Source: Actinoallomurus iriomotensis (GTDB taxonomy: Bacteria; Actinomycetota; Actinomycetes; Streptosporangiales; Streptosporangiaceae). Taken from it: 64,000 nt of DNA. The stretch spans positions 62,001 to 126,000 of the forward strand of contig NZ_BSTJ01000011.1 of the NCBI RefSeq assembly GCF_030269445.1. Reading direction: 5' to 3'. Of the stretch, positions 8,330 to 17,473 are shown one piece after another. The notes below the pieces were generated by a model. That model was not told where the DNA came from. It saw only the letters and a list, made by a program, of their open reading frames with translations, and did not search any database. Position 1 is the first letter of the stretch, and each line of letters starts with the position of its first letter. Made by a program: the position numbers and the translations under genes.

Positions 8330-9294
8330 GCGCCGCGACCGAGGCCGTCCTGCTGCTCGACGGCGACGACGTGGACGCGCTGGCGTCGGTGGAGCTCGGC
8401 CTGCGCGCCGCCGAAGAGGCGGCCCGGGTCGGTGCCATCGTCACGGGACGGGTCCAGGTGAACGGGCCGAAGGCGTGGACGCGCATCCTCGTCGGCGTCG
8501 TCTCCCCGCTGGACGTCATCGGCTACAAGCAGTTCCACCGGGTCGGTGACCACGTGCGGTACCACGTGCACCTGTTCCGCGAGTCCACCGGCGAGCCCAT
8601 CGCCATCGTGGACGGGCGCCGCATCACCTCGCTCCGTACGTCCTCCACCGCCGCGGTCGCCGCCCGGCACCGCCTCGGCGACCGGCCCGTACGCCTGGGC
8701 GTGGTCGGCTCGGGCGAGGAGGCCTGGGAGGGGCTGCGCGCGCTCGCCGGCGCGCTGAACGTGGCGTCGGTGGACGTGTTCAGCCCGACCGAGGCGAACC
8801 GGCGCCGGTTCGCCGAGCGTGCCCGCGCCGAGTTCAGGCTGGACGCCACCGCCGTCGGCACCTCTCCGGAGGCCACGCGCGACCACGACGCGGTGTACGT
8901 CGCCACCAGCTCGCACCACACGCCGTTCCTGACCGCCGAGCAGGTTGGCGGCGTCGGGTGGCTCGGGCTCATCGGCTCCACGATGCCGGTCCACCGCGAG
9001 GCGAAGGGCGAGGTCTTCCTCCGCGCGGGAGAGGTCGTCATCGACACCCCCGACGCCGCCCACGAGTCCGGCGACTGCGTGGAGGCCAAGGAGCTCGGCT
9101 GGGACCCGGCCGGCGCGGTCCTGCTCGGGCCGTACCTCGACGCGTCTCCCGGCGACCCCGGCCTGACCCTCTTCAAGTCCATCGGCAGCGTCGAGCAGGA
9201 TCTCGTCCTGGCGCTGCATCTCGTCCACGCGGCGCGTGAGCGGCGGAGCGGACGGGAGATCCCGTCCGTCGCGAGCCTGCGCGTCATGCGCTGA
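8326..9294 (+). CDS. Ornithine cyclodeaminase/mu-crystallin-family protein
   Basis: 322-aa NAD(P)-binding protein. It has the family substrate region GRRITSLRTSSTAAVAARH (about residues 100-118) and the Rossmann motif LGVVGSGEEAWEGLRAL (about 126-142). Members include ornithine and lysine cyclodeaminases, cyclic imine reductases and alanine dehydrogenases. In this operon an imine- or amine-handling step is plausible if the substrate is nitrogen-containing. ATG overlaps the aldolase stop (ATGA). A long open frame continues upstream through the aldolase gene in another phase but carries no family sequence. Confidence 0.82.
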   Translation: MSAATEAVLLLDGDDVDALASVELGLRAAEEAARVGAIVTGRVQVNGPKAWTRILVGVVSPLDVIGYKQFHRVGDHVRYHVHLFRESTGEPIAIVDGRRITSLRTSSTAAVAARHRLGDRPVRLGVVGSGEEAWEGLRALAGALNVASVDVFSPTEANRRRFAERARAEFRLDATAVGTSPEATRDHDAVYVATSSHHTPFLTAEQVGGVGWLGLIGSTMPVHREAKGEVFLRAGEVVIDTPDAAHESGDCVEAKELGWDPAGAVLLGPYLDASPGDPGLTLFKSIGSVEQDLVLALHLVHAARERRSGREIPSVASLRVMR

Positions 9295-9315
9295 AGCACC
9301 CAAGGAGAAATTTCG

Positions 9316-10164
9316 ATGAACGTCGTCGACCTCACCCACCCGTGGGGCATCCACACGCCCGGCTGGGTCGGCTACCCCGGCTGCAAGATCTACTACACCC
9401 AGACCCTGCAGACGAACCGCATCGTCTCCCAGCGCATCGAGACCTCGCTGCACACGGGGACGCACCTGGACGGGCCGATGCACGCCGCTGACGGCGGCGC
9501 CGACATGGCCTCGCTGCCCCTGGACAAGCTGCTCCACGAGGGCGTCGTCGTGGACGTCTCCGACCAGGTCGGCGACTGGGACGTGATCAAGCCCGAGCAC
9601 ATCACCTCCAAGGTCGAGGTGAAGAAGGGCGACATCATCATCATCCACACCGGGTTCCACCAGTACTACACGGGCGGGCCCAAGCAGGACCTGGTGCGCT
9701 ACTTCGGGATGCACCCGGGCGGCGGCGTGGAGCTGGCCAAGTGGATGCTCGACATGGAGATCCGCTGGTGGGGGATTGACGCCGGCTCCGGCGACCACCC
9801 GATCAACACCACGATCCGCCACATGCGCCCGGACCTGACCCAGCGGTTCGAGGAGCACGTCGGGATGTCGGCGCTGGAGTACTTCGGCGAGTACGAGTAC
9901 GTCCACCACCTGTCGGGCCGGCAGGTCAAGGAGGACCTGTTCCCCATGCACTACCTGGCGTTCCCCGGCGGGTGCATCCACGCCGAGAACGTCGGTGGCG
10001 ACCTGGACGCCGTCCTGGACCAGCGGGTGGTCATCGGCGCGTTCCCGTGGAAGATCGAGGGCGGCGAGGGCTGCCCCTGCCGGATCATGGCCTTCACCGA
10101 CCTGGGCAAGAACGAGGTCGTCGACGCCGTGGCCGGCCGGGAACTGCCCTGCCCGAGGACGTGA
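9316..10164 (+). CDS. Cyclase-family (kynurenine formamidase/isatin hydrolase-like) metal-dependent hydrolase
   Basis: 282-aa member of the 'cyclase' family, named after a polyketide cyclase but mostly metal-dependent amide or lactam hydrolases. The signature HTGTHLDGPMH occupies residues 46-56, giving the His50-x-Asp52 ... His56 metal ligands. VKKGDIIIIHTGF and WWGIDAGS are further conserved parts. Characterised relatives hydrolyse N-formylkynurenine and isatin, so opening of a lactam or formamide is a sensible role in breakdown of an N-heterocycle. ATG is preceded by AAGGAG at 8-nt spacing, a strong site after a 21-nt gap. Confidence 0.87.
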   Translation: MNVVDLTHPWGIHTPGWVGYPGCKIYYTQTLQTNRIVSQRIETSLHTGTHLDGPMHAADGGADMASLPLDKLLHEGVVVDVSDQVGDWDVIKPEHITSKVEVKKGDIIIIHTGFHQYYTGGPKQDLVRYFGMHPGGGVELAKWMLDMEIRWWGIDAGSGDHPINTTIRHMRPDLTQRFEEHVGMSALEYFGEYEYVHHLSGRQVKEDLFPMHYLAFPGGCIHAENVGGDLDAVLDQRVVIGAFPWKIEGGEGCPCRIMAFTDLGKNEVVDAVAGRELPCPRT

Positions 10165-11024
10165 CCACGCTGGGGGCGGCGGGCGTCCAGATCGCCGCCA
10201 CCCCGCTCGACCCGGCCGCCAACGCGGCGGCCGGAGCCGCGGCGATCGTCTCCGCCGCCCGCGCGGGGGCCGGGCTCGTGGTCCTGCCCGAACTGCTGAG
10301 CACCGGATACGTGCTCGACCGTACGGCGTTGGCGGGCCTGGCGGAGAGTGTCGCGGCGCCGGGGGCCTGCCTGCGGGCATGGTCGGCCGAGGCGGCCCGG
10401 CACGGCGTGACCGTCGTCGCGGGGTTCGCCGAACGCGACGGCGACCGGCTCTTCAACTCCGGCGCCGTGATCGACCGGTCCGGGCGGATCGCGGGCGTCT
10501 ACCGCAAGCTGCATCTCTTCGGGGCCGAGCGCGAGGTGTTCGCCCCCGGCGACCGCGGCCTGCCGGTGTTCGCCGTGGACGGGCTGCGGATCGGCGTCAT
10601 GATCTGCTACGACCTGCGCTTTCCCGAGGCGATGCGGATCCTCGCCGTGCGCGGCGCCGCGGTGGTGGCGGTCCCGACCGCGTGGGTGCGCGGCTTCGAC
10701 CACGCACGTCACGGCGCCCGGGTGCCACAGGTGGACGGCGTGCTCGTCCAGGCCAACCTCAACCAGGTCGCCGTCGTGTGCGCCGACCAGTGGGGCGAGC
10801 AGGCGCCGCACACGTTCCTCGGCCGCTCGCTCGTCGCCGACCCGTACGGGCTGCCGGTGGCCGGGCCGCTGGGCGCCGAGGGCGACGGCCTGGCCCTCGC
10901 CCCGATCGACCTCGACGAGATGGCGCGGGCGCGCGACCGCGCGGTCGGCAGCCCGGTCCGCGACCGGCGCACCGACGTTTACGCCGCCGACCTCGGCTAC
11001 CTCTCGAACGGAGGAGAGACATGA
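10161..11024 (+). CDS. Nitrilase-superfamily carbon-nitrogen hydrolase
   Basis: 287-aa C-N hydrolase. The catalytic triad is visible: Glu44 in VLPELL, Lys116 in VYRKLHLF and Cys149 in MICYDLRFPE. This superfamily hydrolyses amides, carbamoyl compounds or nitriles through a cysteine thioester; omega-amidases and N-carbamoyl hydrolases share the CYDLRFPE motif. It probably removes an amide or ammonia from a pathway intermediate. GTG start overlaps the preceding stop; the frame open upstream runs through the cyclase gene and is not coding there. Confidence 0.87.
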   Translation: MTTLGAAGVQIAATPLDPAANAAAGAAAIVSAARAGAGLVVLPELLSTGYVLDRTALAGLAESVAAPGACLRAWSAEAARHGVTVVAGFAERDGDRLFNSGAVIDRSGRIAGVYRKLHLFGAEREVFAPGDRGLPVFAVDGLRIGVMICYDLRFPEAMRILAVRGAAVVAVPTAWVRGFDHARHGARVPQVDGVLVQANLNQVAVVCADQWGEQAPHTFLGRSLVADPYGLPVAGPLGAEGDGLALAPIDLDEMARARDRAVGSPVRDRRTDVYAADLGYLSNGGET

Positions 11025-11938
11025 GTGAATGCAGGATCACCCACGTCCGCTACGTCGGGCTCGGCGTGCGGGCCTTCGACCGGCAGGCCGGCTTCTACCA
11101 GGACCTGTGGGGCCTGGTGCAGGAGGACTCCGAGAGCGGGGTCTCCTACCTCGCGGCGCCCGGCTCGGCCGACCCGTACGCCCTGCGCCTGCGCAAGGCG
11201 GACGACGACCGGGTCGACGTCGTCTCGTTCGCCGTTCCCGCCGCCGGCGACGTGGACTGGTACGCCGAGCGCCTGATCGCCCGTGGCGTCCCGATCGTCT
11301 CGGGTCCCGCGCTGCTCGGCACCGCCGGAGGCGGCTATGGCCTGCGGTTCCACGATCCCGACGGGCGCACGCTGGAGATCGCGGCCGGCGTCGCCGCGCG
11401 GACGGCCCGCGAGGTGGCCGAGCGCGAGCACGTCCCCACCGGCCTGTCGCACGTCGTGCTCAACAGCCCCGACCTGCCCGCGATCACCCGGTGGTACGCC
11501 GACACGCTCGGGTTCGCGGTCACGGACTACCTGGAGGACGTCATGGTCTTCCTGAAGAGCGCGACGGACTTCCACCACTGCCTCGCCTTCGCCCAGGGGC
11601 CGCACGTCTCGCTCAACCACGTCGCGTACGAGACCCGCGGCCTGGACGAGTACCTGCGGGCGACCGGGTCGATGATGCGCGCGGGCGGCGACCTGGTCTG
11701 GGGCCCCGGGCGGCACGGGCCCGGCGACAACACCTTCGCCTACTTCTGCGACGAGAGCGGCTTCGTCGCGGAGTACACGACCGCGCTGGAGCGGATCACC
11801 GACTTCGAGGCCTGGGTGCCTCGCGTCTGGAAGCGCGTCCCCGAGGAGTCCGACCAGTGGGGCACCGCCTGCGTGCGCCGGCCCGAGCCGTTCGTCGGCC
11901 GTCCGGACCCCGGTCTGTGGACGCCGCCGCCCTTCTGA
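11021..11938 (+). CDS. VOC-family extradiol ring-cleavage dioxygenase
   Basis: 305-aa two-domain type I extradiol dioxygenase. The C-terminal domain carries the Fe(II) triad: His144 (LSHVVLN), His200 (SLNHVAYE) and Glu251 (FVAEYT). The N-terminal VOC domain lacks ligands, as usual. Such enzymes cleave catechols next to the two hydroxyls, and this one would act on the catechol left by the dihydrodiol dehydrogenase. ATG overlaps the amidase stop and follows GGAGGAGAG. Confidence 0.88.
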   Translation: MSECRITHVRYVGLGVRAFDRQAGFYQDLWGLVQEDSESGVSYLAAPGSADPYALRLRKADDDRVDVVSFAVPAAGDVDWYAERLIARGVPIVSGPALLGTAGGGYGLRFHDPDGRTLEIAAGVAARTAREVAEREHVPTGLSHVVLNSPDLPAITRWYADTLGFAVTDYLEDVMVFLKSATDFHHCLAFAQGPHVSLNHVAYETRGLDEYLRATGSMMRAGGDLVWGPGRHGPGDNTFAYFCDESGFVAEYTTALERITDFEAWVPRVWKRVPEESDQWGTACVRRPEPFVGRPDPGLWTPPPF

Positions 11939-11975
11939 TCACCCGCGAACCGACCAACCACAGGGGGGACTGAGC

Positions 11976-13412
11976 GTGAAGCTGTTCACCGGCTCCTACA
12001 TCGGCGGGCGCTGGCGTCCGTCGGGCGACGGGTCCGCCGTCCGGGTAGACGATCCCGCGACGGGCGAGGCCATCGCGGAGATCGCCTCCGCCACCGTCGA
12101 CGACTGCCTCGAAGCGGTCGAGGCCGCCGCCGAGGCGCTGCCGCGCTGGCGCGCCACACCGCCACGGACCCGCGCCGAGGTCCTGCGCGGCGCGTTCGAG
12201 CTGATGGTCCGCGAACGCGACCAGATCGCCGAACTGATCGTCCGTGAGAACGGCAAGGTCTGGGCCGACGCGCAGTCCGAGGCGGACTACGCGGCCGAGT
12301 TCTTCCGCTGGTTCTCCGAGGAGGCCGTGCGCGTCGGTGGCGACTTCCGCATCGCGCCGAACGGTGACAAGCGCATCCTGGTCACGCATCAGGCCATGGG
12401 CGTGAGTGTGCTGATCACCCCGTGGAACTTCCCGGCCGCGATGGCCACCCGCAAGATCGGACCGGCTCTCGCCGCGGGGTGCACGGTCGTGCTCAAGCCC
12501 GCCGCCGAGACGCCCCTCACCGCGCTCTACCTCGCCGACCTGCTCGAACGTGCGGGAGTTCCGTCCGGCGCGGTGAACGTCGTGGTGCCGGACCCGCCCG
12601 CGGCCGCCGTACGGGCCATGCTGCGTCACCCGGCGGTGCGCAAGCTGTCCTTCACCGGGTCCACCGAGGTCGGCCGGGTCCTCCTCCGAGAGGCGGCGGA
12701 CCAGGTGCTGAGCTGCTCGATGGAGCTCGGCGGCAACGCGCCGTTCATCGTCTTCGAGGACGCCGACCTCGAGGCCGCCGTCGCGGGCGCGATGGTCGCC
12801 AAGATGCGCAACGGCGGCGCCGCCTGCACCGCCGCCAACCGGTTCTACGTCGCCGAGGCGGTGTACGACGCGTTCGTGACCGCGTTCGGGGCCGCCATGG
12901 ACGCCCTCGCGCTCGGGCCCGGCACCGACCCGGGCAACACGCTCGGCTCCCTGGTCTCGGTGGCCGAACGCGACAAGGTCGCCGCCCGGGTCACCCGCGC
13001 GGTCGAGCAGGGCGCCACGGTACGCACCGGCGGCGCCGTCCCGCCCGGGCCCGGCGCCTTCTACCCGGCCACGGTGCTGTCGGGCGTACGGCACGGCGAC
13101 GATGTCGCGGCATCGGAGATCTTCGGCCCGGTCGCCCCGGTCATCGCCTTCGGCCCGCAGGACGATCCCGTCGCGTGGGCCAACGACACCGAGCTCGGGC
13201 TCATCTCCTACGTCTACACCGGGGACCTCGCGCGCGGCATCGCCGTGGCCGAACGCCTGGAGTCGGGCATGGTCGCGCTCAACCGCGGCGTGGCCTCCGA
13301 CCCGGCCGCGCCCTTCGGGGGCGCCAAGCAGAGCGGCCTGGGACGCGAGGGCGCCGCCGAGGGCATCCGGGAGTTCCTGGAGGAGAAGTACATCGCCCTG
13401 GACCTGGCATGA
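11976..13412 (+). CDS. NAD(P)-dependent aldehyde dehydrogenase
   Basis: 478-aa ALDH with full motifs: PWNFP (Asn151), FTGSTEVGR (226-234), MELGGNAPF with the general base Glu250, and the nucleophile Cys284 in NGGAACTAANR. The NAPF motif and length resemble succinate-semialdehyde and aromatic-aldehyde dehydrogenases. It likely oxidises the aldehyde released by the DHDPS-family aldolase. GTG start after AGGGGGGA; a 37-nt gap separates it from the extradiol gene. Confidence 0.9.
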   Translation: MKLFTGSYIGGRWRPSGDGSAVRVDDPATGEAIAEIASATVDDCLEAVEAAAEALPRWRATPPRTRAEVLRGAFELMVRERDQIAELIVRENGKVWADAQSEADYAAEFFRWFSEEAVRVGGDFRIAPNGDKRILVTHQAMGVSVLITPWNFPAAMATRKIGPALAAGCTVVLKPAAETPLTALYLADLLERAGVPSGAVNVVVPDPPAAAVRAMLRHPAVRKLSFTGSTEVGRVLLREAADQVLSCSMELGGNAPFIVFEDADLEAAVAGAMVAKMRNGGAACTAANRFYVAEAVYDAFVTAFGAAMDALALGPGTDPGNTLGSLVSVAERDKVAARVTRAVEQGATVRTGGAVPPGPGAFYPATVLSGVRHGDDVAASEIFGPVAPVIAFGPQDDPVAWANDTELGLISYVYTGDLARGIAVAERLESGMVALNRGVASDPAAPFGGAKQSGLGREGAAEGIREFLEEKYIALDLA

Positions 13413-13423
13413 AAGGCATGACA

Positions 13424-13609
13424 ATGAAGATCACGGTTGATCCGGCCCGCTGCCAGGGATACGCGAACTGCGTCGCCGCGGCACCGGACGTCTTCGACAT
13501 CGACGACGTCACCGGAAAGGTGGTGCTCCTCCGCACGGAGGGGGACCCCGGCGAGATTCGCGAGGCGGCGCGCGCCTGCCCGGTCGCCGCGATCAGCGTG
13601 GAGGACTGA
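13424..13609 (+). CDS. Small [3Fe-4S]/[4Fe-4S] ferredoxin
   Basis: 61-aa ferredoxin beginning MKITVDPARC. The cluster cysteines are C10 and C16 (C-x5-C, middle position Tyr) and the C-terminal ACPV. This is the pattern of actinobacterial P450-type [3Fe-4S] ferredoxins rather than a Rieske or plant-type ferredoxin. It is the likely electron carrier between the adjacent reductase and the oxygenase. Three in-frame ATGs exist (13409, 13418, 13424); the third has AAAGG at 7-nt spacing, so it is preferred. Confidence 0.88.
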   Translation: MKITVDPARCQGYANCVAAAPDVFDIDDVTGKVVLLRTEGDPGEIREAARACPVAAISVED

Positions 13610-13612
13610 GCC

Positions 13613-14791
13613 GTGCGGGGTGTGATCATCGTGGGCGCGTCGGTGGCCGGGGTGAGCGTGGCCGAGAGCCTGCGCGAGCACGGCTACTCCGGCCCGATCC
13701 GGCTGTTCGGCGCCGAAGGCCGGCTGCCCTACGACCGGCCGCCGCTGTCCAAGGCGCTGCTCCGGGCGGACGCGCCGGACGATCCACCGCCGCTGCGCCC
13801 ACGGTCCTGGTACGAGGCCAACGACGTCGGGCTGTCTCTCGGCCACCGTGCGACCGGCCTCGTCACCGACCCGCACGGCGTGGTGCTCGACGAGAACGAC
13901 CTCGTCACCGCGGATCACCTGGTGGTCGCCACCGGGGCGCGGGCCCGGCGCCTGCCGGGTGTCGACGGTCCCGGCGTCCACTATTTGCGCGACCACGACG
14001 ACGCGCGCCGGCTCCGGGCGGCGCTGGGCGGCTCCGGCAGGCTGGTGGTGCTCGGCGCCGGCTTCATCGGGCTGGAGGTGGCCGCCGCGGCGGTCGACCG
14101 CGGCTGGCAGGTCACCGTCCTGGAGCGCGAACCGGGTCCGCTGGCGCGTGTGCTCGGCCCGCGGGCCGGTGCGCTGTGCGTCCGGCCGCACCTGGTGCGG
14201 GGCACCGACCTGCGGTTCGGGGCCGCCGTGGCCGAGACATGCCCGGAGGGGATACGGCTGGAGGACGGCTCGGTGGTCCCGGCGGACCTCGTGGTGGTCG
14301 GCGCCGGAGCGGTGCCGAACACCGGCTGGCTCTCCGGCAGCGGCGTCGAGGTGAGCGACGGAGTGGTCTGCGACGCCCACGGCCGTACGTCGGTGCCCGG
14401 GATCTGGGCGGTCGGCGACGTCGCCCGCTGGCGCAACGAGCTGACCGGCCGGCACCAGCGCGTCGAGCAGTGGACCAGCGCGCGCGACCAGGCGGCCCTG
14501 GTCGCCCGGGCCATCGCGACCGGTGACAGCCAGGGCTGGGCCACCCCGCCGTACTTCTGGTCCGACCTGTTCGAGCACAAGGTCCAGTTCTGCGGGCACG
14601 CGTCGCCGGACTCGACGGTGTGGACGGCGCAGAACGGGAACCGCACGCTGGCGCTGTTCGGGCGGGCCGAGCGGCTGGAGGCCGTGCTCACCGTCGACGC
14701 TCCGCGCCTGCTCGGCCTCGGCCGCCGCCGGCTGGCCGAGCGCGGCGGCTGGGACGAGGCCGTCGCATGGGCGAAGGAGGCGATGGCGTGA
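13613..14791 (+). CDS. FAD-dependent ferredoxin reductase
   Basis: 392-aa pyridine nucleotide-disulphide oxidoreductase of the oxygenase-coupled type (BphA4/RubB-like). It shows the FAD motif VGASVAGVS near residue 8, the NAD motif [12 protein letters not shown] near 145 and the second FAD motif GIWAVGDVA near 265, with a C-terminal reductase domain. It would pass NAD(P)H electrons to the 61-aa ferredoxin, completing the oxygenase. GTG start 3 nt after the ferredoxin stop; its own stop overlaps the CoA-transferase start. Confidence 0.92.
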   Translation: MRGVIIVGASVAGVSVAESLREHGYSGPIRLFGAEGRLPYDRPPLSKALLRADAPDDPPPLRPRSWYEANDVGLSLGHRATGLVTDPHGVVLDENDLVTADHLVVATGARARRLPGVDGPGVHYLRDHDDARRLRAALGGSGRLVVLGAGFIGLEVAAAAVDRGWQVTVLEREPGPLARVLGPRAGALCVRPHLVRGTDLRFGAAVAETCPEGIRLEDGSVVPADLVVVGAGAVPNTGWLSGSGVEVSDGVVCDAHGRTSVPGIWAVGDVARWRNELTGRHQRVEQWTSARDQAALVARAIATGDSQGWATPPYFWSDLFEHKVQFCGHASPDSTVWTAQNGNRTLALFGRAERLEAVLTVDAPRLLGLGRRRLAERGGWDEAVAWAKEAMA

Positions 14792-15540
14792 GCGCCGTGA
14801 CCGTCTGCTCGGCCGAGGAGAGCGTCGCGGACATCGCCGACGGCGCCTCACTCGCCGTCGGTGGATTCGGCCTGTGCGGCATTCCGGGGGTCCTGCTGGA
14901 GACCCTGCTGGCGCAGGGGGCGAGCGGGCTGACCGTGGTGTCCAACAACTGCGGCGTGGACGGCGCGGGTCTCGGGCTGCTGCTCGCCGCCGGCCGGATC
15001 GCCCGCGCGATCAGTTCGTATGTGGGGGAAAACAAGGAGTTCGAGCGCCGGTACCTCGGCGGCGAGATCGAACTCGAACTGAACCCGCAGGGGACGCTCG
15101 CCGAACGGCTGCGCGCCGGTGGCACCGGCATCCCCGCCTTCTACACCCCGGCGGGCGTCGGCACGCAGGTCGCGGACGGCGGGCTGCCCTGGCGGTACGA
15201 CGCGGCGGGCGACGTCCAGGTGGCCTCGCCCGCCAAGGAGACGCGTGTGTTCGGCGGCCGGCGTTACGTTCTGGAGGAGGCGATCACCTGCGACTACGCG
15301 CTGGTGCACGCCGCGGTCGCCGACCGGCACGGCAACCTGAGGTTCGCCGCGACGGCGCGCAACTTCAACCCGCTGTGCGCGATGGCGGGGCGGATCACCG
15401 TCGTCGAGGCCGAACACCTCGTGGACGTCCTCGACCCGGCCGACGTGCACCTGCCCGGCGTCTTCGTCGACCGCGTCGTCGCGCTGACCCCGGCCCAGGC
15501 GGCCGACAAGCGAATCGAGAAGCGGACGGTGCGCCGATGA
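14788..15540 (+). CDS. 3-oxoacid/3-oxoadipate CoA-transferase, subunit A
   Basis: 250-aa alpha subunit of a type I CoA-transferase (PcaI/ScoA family). Marks are [17 protein letters not shown], the [15 protein letters not shown] loop, [19 protein letters not shown] and [15 protein letters not shown]. With subunit B it moves CoA from succinyl-CoA to an oxo acid, a late step of aromatic catabolism. GTG start overlaps the reductase stop. Confidence 0.92.
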   Translation: MSAVTVCSAEESVADIADGASLAVGGFGLCGIPGVLLETLLAQGASGLTVVSNNCGVDGAGLGLLLAAGRIARAISSYVGENKEFERRYLGGEIELELNPQGTLAERLRAGGTGIPAFYTPAGVGTQVADGGLPWRYDAAGDVQVASPAKETRVFGGRRYVLEEAITCDYALVHAAVADRHGNLRFAATARNFNPLCAMAGRITVVEAEHLVDVLDPADVHLPGVFVDRVVALTPAQAADKRIEKRTVRR

Positions 15541-16208
15541 CCGGCTGGACGAGGGACCAGATGGCGGCACGCGCCGCCGCCGAACTGCGCGACGGCGACT
15601 ACGTCAACCTCGGCATCGGGCTGCCCACCCGGGTGCCGGACCATCTCCCGCCCGGCGTCCGGGTCACGCTCCAGTCGGAGAACGGCCTGCTCGGTCTCGG
15701 GCCGTACCCTGCCGAGGACGAGGTCGACGCGGATCTGATCAACGCGGGCAAGGAGACCGTGACCGCCGTGCCAGGCGCCTCCTTCTTCGACTCGGCGCTG
15801 TCCTTCGGGATGATCCGCGGCGGCCACATCGACGTGGCCGTCCTCGGCGGCATGCAGGTGTCGGCCCGTGGCGACCTGGCGAACTGGATGATCCCCGGTT
15901 CGATGGTCAAGGGCATGGGCGGCGCGATGGACCTGGTGCACGGCGCCCGGCGGGTCATCGTCGTGATGGAACACCGCGCCCGGTCGGGCGCACCCAAGGT
16001 CGTGGAGACCTGTACGCTCCCGCTCACCGGCACGGCCTGCGTCGACCGGATCATCACCGACCTCGGCGTCATCGACGTGACTCCCGGCAAGCTCACCCTC
16101 GTCGAGTGCGCCCCCGGCATCACGCCCGCAGCCGTCCGGGCCGCGACCGGCGCGGAGATCCAGGTGCCGCCGGACGGCCGGTCCGCCCGGCCTTCGCGCA
16201 GGCGGTGA
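15537..16208 (+). CDS. 3-oxoacid/3-oxoadipate CoA-transferase, subunit B
   Basis: 223-aa beta subunit. The catalytic Glu is in [23 protein letters not shown] at the N-terminus and [12 protein letters not shown] further on are family signatures. It overlaps subunit A as ATGA, as PcaI/PcaJ-type pairs usually do. It is the last gene of the catabolic operon; beyond it lie 200 nt without a gene, then an insertion sequence. Confidence 0.92.
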   Translation: MTGWTRDQMAARAAAELRDGDYVNLGIGLPTRVPDHLPPGVRVTLQSENGLLGLGPYPAEDEVDADLINAGKETVTAVPGASFFDSALSFGMIRGGHIDVAVLGGMQVSARGDLANWMIPGSMVKGMGGAMDLVHGARRVIVVMEHRARSGAPKVVETCTLPLTGTACVDRIITDLGVIDVTPGKLTLVECAPGITPAAVRAATGAEIQVPPDGRSARPSRRR

Positions 16209-16413
16209 GGCAGAGGAGGGGGGCGAGGAGAACCGGCGCGGCCCGGGACACCTGCGTCATCCGTGTGGCTCCTGTCAGAGGCCGGACCACCCGGACGTCT
16301 CCCTCATGGTCCGCGCCCGGGCCACGCGTTCCGTACGGCCGGAAGGCGCGGTGTTCACGTCCGTTCGGCGGGGGTGCCGGCTCGCGCCTGGTCGGCGAGG
16401 CGGCGGTGGTGTA

Positions 16414-16433
16414 GGTGCCGAATATCGTGTCAC
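16414..16433. repeat. Left terminal inverted repeat of the IS
   Basis: Perfect 20-bp inverted match to 17394-17413 (begins GGTGCCGAATAT). The perfect match suggests recent arrival even though the transposase is broken, or mobilisation in trans. Confidence 0.85.
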
Positions 16434-16434
16434 C

Positions 16435-17336
16435 TCATGCGACCTGGGCGTATTCGCGGAGGAGGCCGCCGAGTCGGTCTCGTCGTGTGACCTTGATGTC
16501 GGCGTCGACGGGATCGGGTAACGACCGAAGCGGGCTGGCCTGGTTCAAAGCCCGGTGTGGACGGTTTTCATTGAAATGGGTTTCGTACTCGGCGAGGACC
16601 TTGCGCAGGTGGCGTTCGTTCATGATGAGGATCCGGTCGAGAATCTCGCGGCGTACGCTGCCCACCCACCGTTCCATGATCGCGTTCATCCTTGGGCGAT
16701 CGGGTTCGTCGTGATACCGAGTACGTGGACCCGTCGTGTGGCGTGCTCCACGAGGGCGAAGCAGTACAGTCGCGTGAGCATGACCGTCTCGGTGCTGAAG
16801 AAGTCGCAGGCCAAGATCCCGGATGCTTGGGCTTTGAGGAACTGAGCCCAGGTCGGACCGCTGTGTCGGGGCGCTGGATCGAACCCGGCCTTCTTCAAGA
16901 TCGCCCACACGGTGGCCGGAGACACTTTCCGGCCCAAGCCGGCGATCTGTCCGGCGATGTGCCGGTATCCCCAGTCCGGGTTCTCGGCGGCCAGGCGCAG
17001 CACCAGCGCTCGGATGGTGGGTCGGATCGGTGGTCGTCCCGGCCCGCGCTTGGGATAGGTCCAGCGTCGTTTCACCAGGTCGGCGTGCCATCGTAGGAGC
17101 GTCCGCGGGGTGATGAACAGGTGGTGTCGGCGGCGTCGCGGGAGCAGTCGCGCGAGCGCGGAGATGATCGCCCGGTCGGCCCACGATGGCCTGGGAGTGG
17201 CGACTTGGCGGCGGAGCACCGCGAGCTGATGACGCAACACCAAGATCTCTGCGTCTTTCGACGCCTTTGATCGGGCGAGCAGCGCGATCCAGCCGAACAC
17301 CCGTAAGGCGATCAAGTACAACAACCGCAATGCCAT
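16435..17336 (-). pseudogene. Integrase-core transposase with internal deletion and frameshift
   Basis: The 5' part (17336 down to about 16686) encodes 216 residues: MALRLLYLIALRVFGWIALL, a helix-turn-helix/arm region (ITPRTLLRWHADLVKRRW) and the start of the DDE core with the first Asp in ACDFFSTE. It stops after TTNPIAQG. The C-terminal part then continues in another frame as MNAIMERWVGSVRREILDR (third catalytic Glu) to the stop at 16435. About 65-70 residues with the second catalytic Asp are missing between them. So this is a deletion product, not just a frameshift. Confidence 0.85.
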
Positions 17337-17393
17337 CCTGCGATCCTGCCGGAGCCGAGCCGTCGACCACAGCGAAACCCCAGATCAGCCCCT

Positions 17394-17413
17394 GTGACAC
17401 GATATTCGGCACC
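17394..17413. repeat. Right terminal inverted repeat of the IS
   Basis: Exact reverse complement of 16414-16433. Confidence 0.85.
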
Positions 17414-17473
17414 CACAGGAACAACCTCCGTCCAACTCCGCGGACCGCGAGACATGACGCTGCGATAACGGTG

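Larger units (their letters stand above)
16410..17417. mobile_element. Insertion sequence of the IS3/IS481-like integrase type, defective
   Basis: About 1.0 kb bounded by inverted repeats. The inner 20 bp at 16414-16433 are an exact reverse complement of 17394-17413; with one mismatch the match extends to TGTA/TGTG at the outer ends, giving TG...CA termini as common in IS3-type elements. The only gene, on the minus strand, has an internal deletion and cannot give active transposase. I see no convincing target duplication. Related fragments lie at 21.07 kb and 30.2-31.6 kb. Confidence 0.82.

Noticed and set aside
8305-10380. Long open minus-strand frame (691 codons) opposite the OCD, cyclase and amidase genes
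   Set aside because: It is antisense to three clear enzyme genes with overlapping starts, is Arg/Asp/Val-rich low-complexity sequence and has no recognisable domain. A GC-bias shadow.
16686-17336. Possible intact 216-aa integrase-type gene
   Set aside because: It lacks the second Asp and Glu of the DDE core; the missing C-terminal part follows in another frame, so it is a broken transposase.
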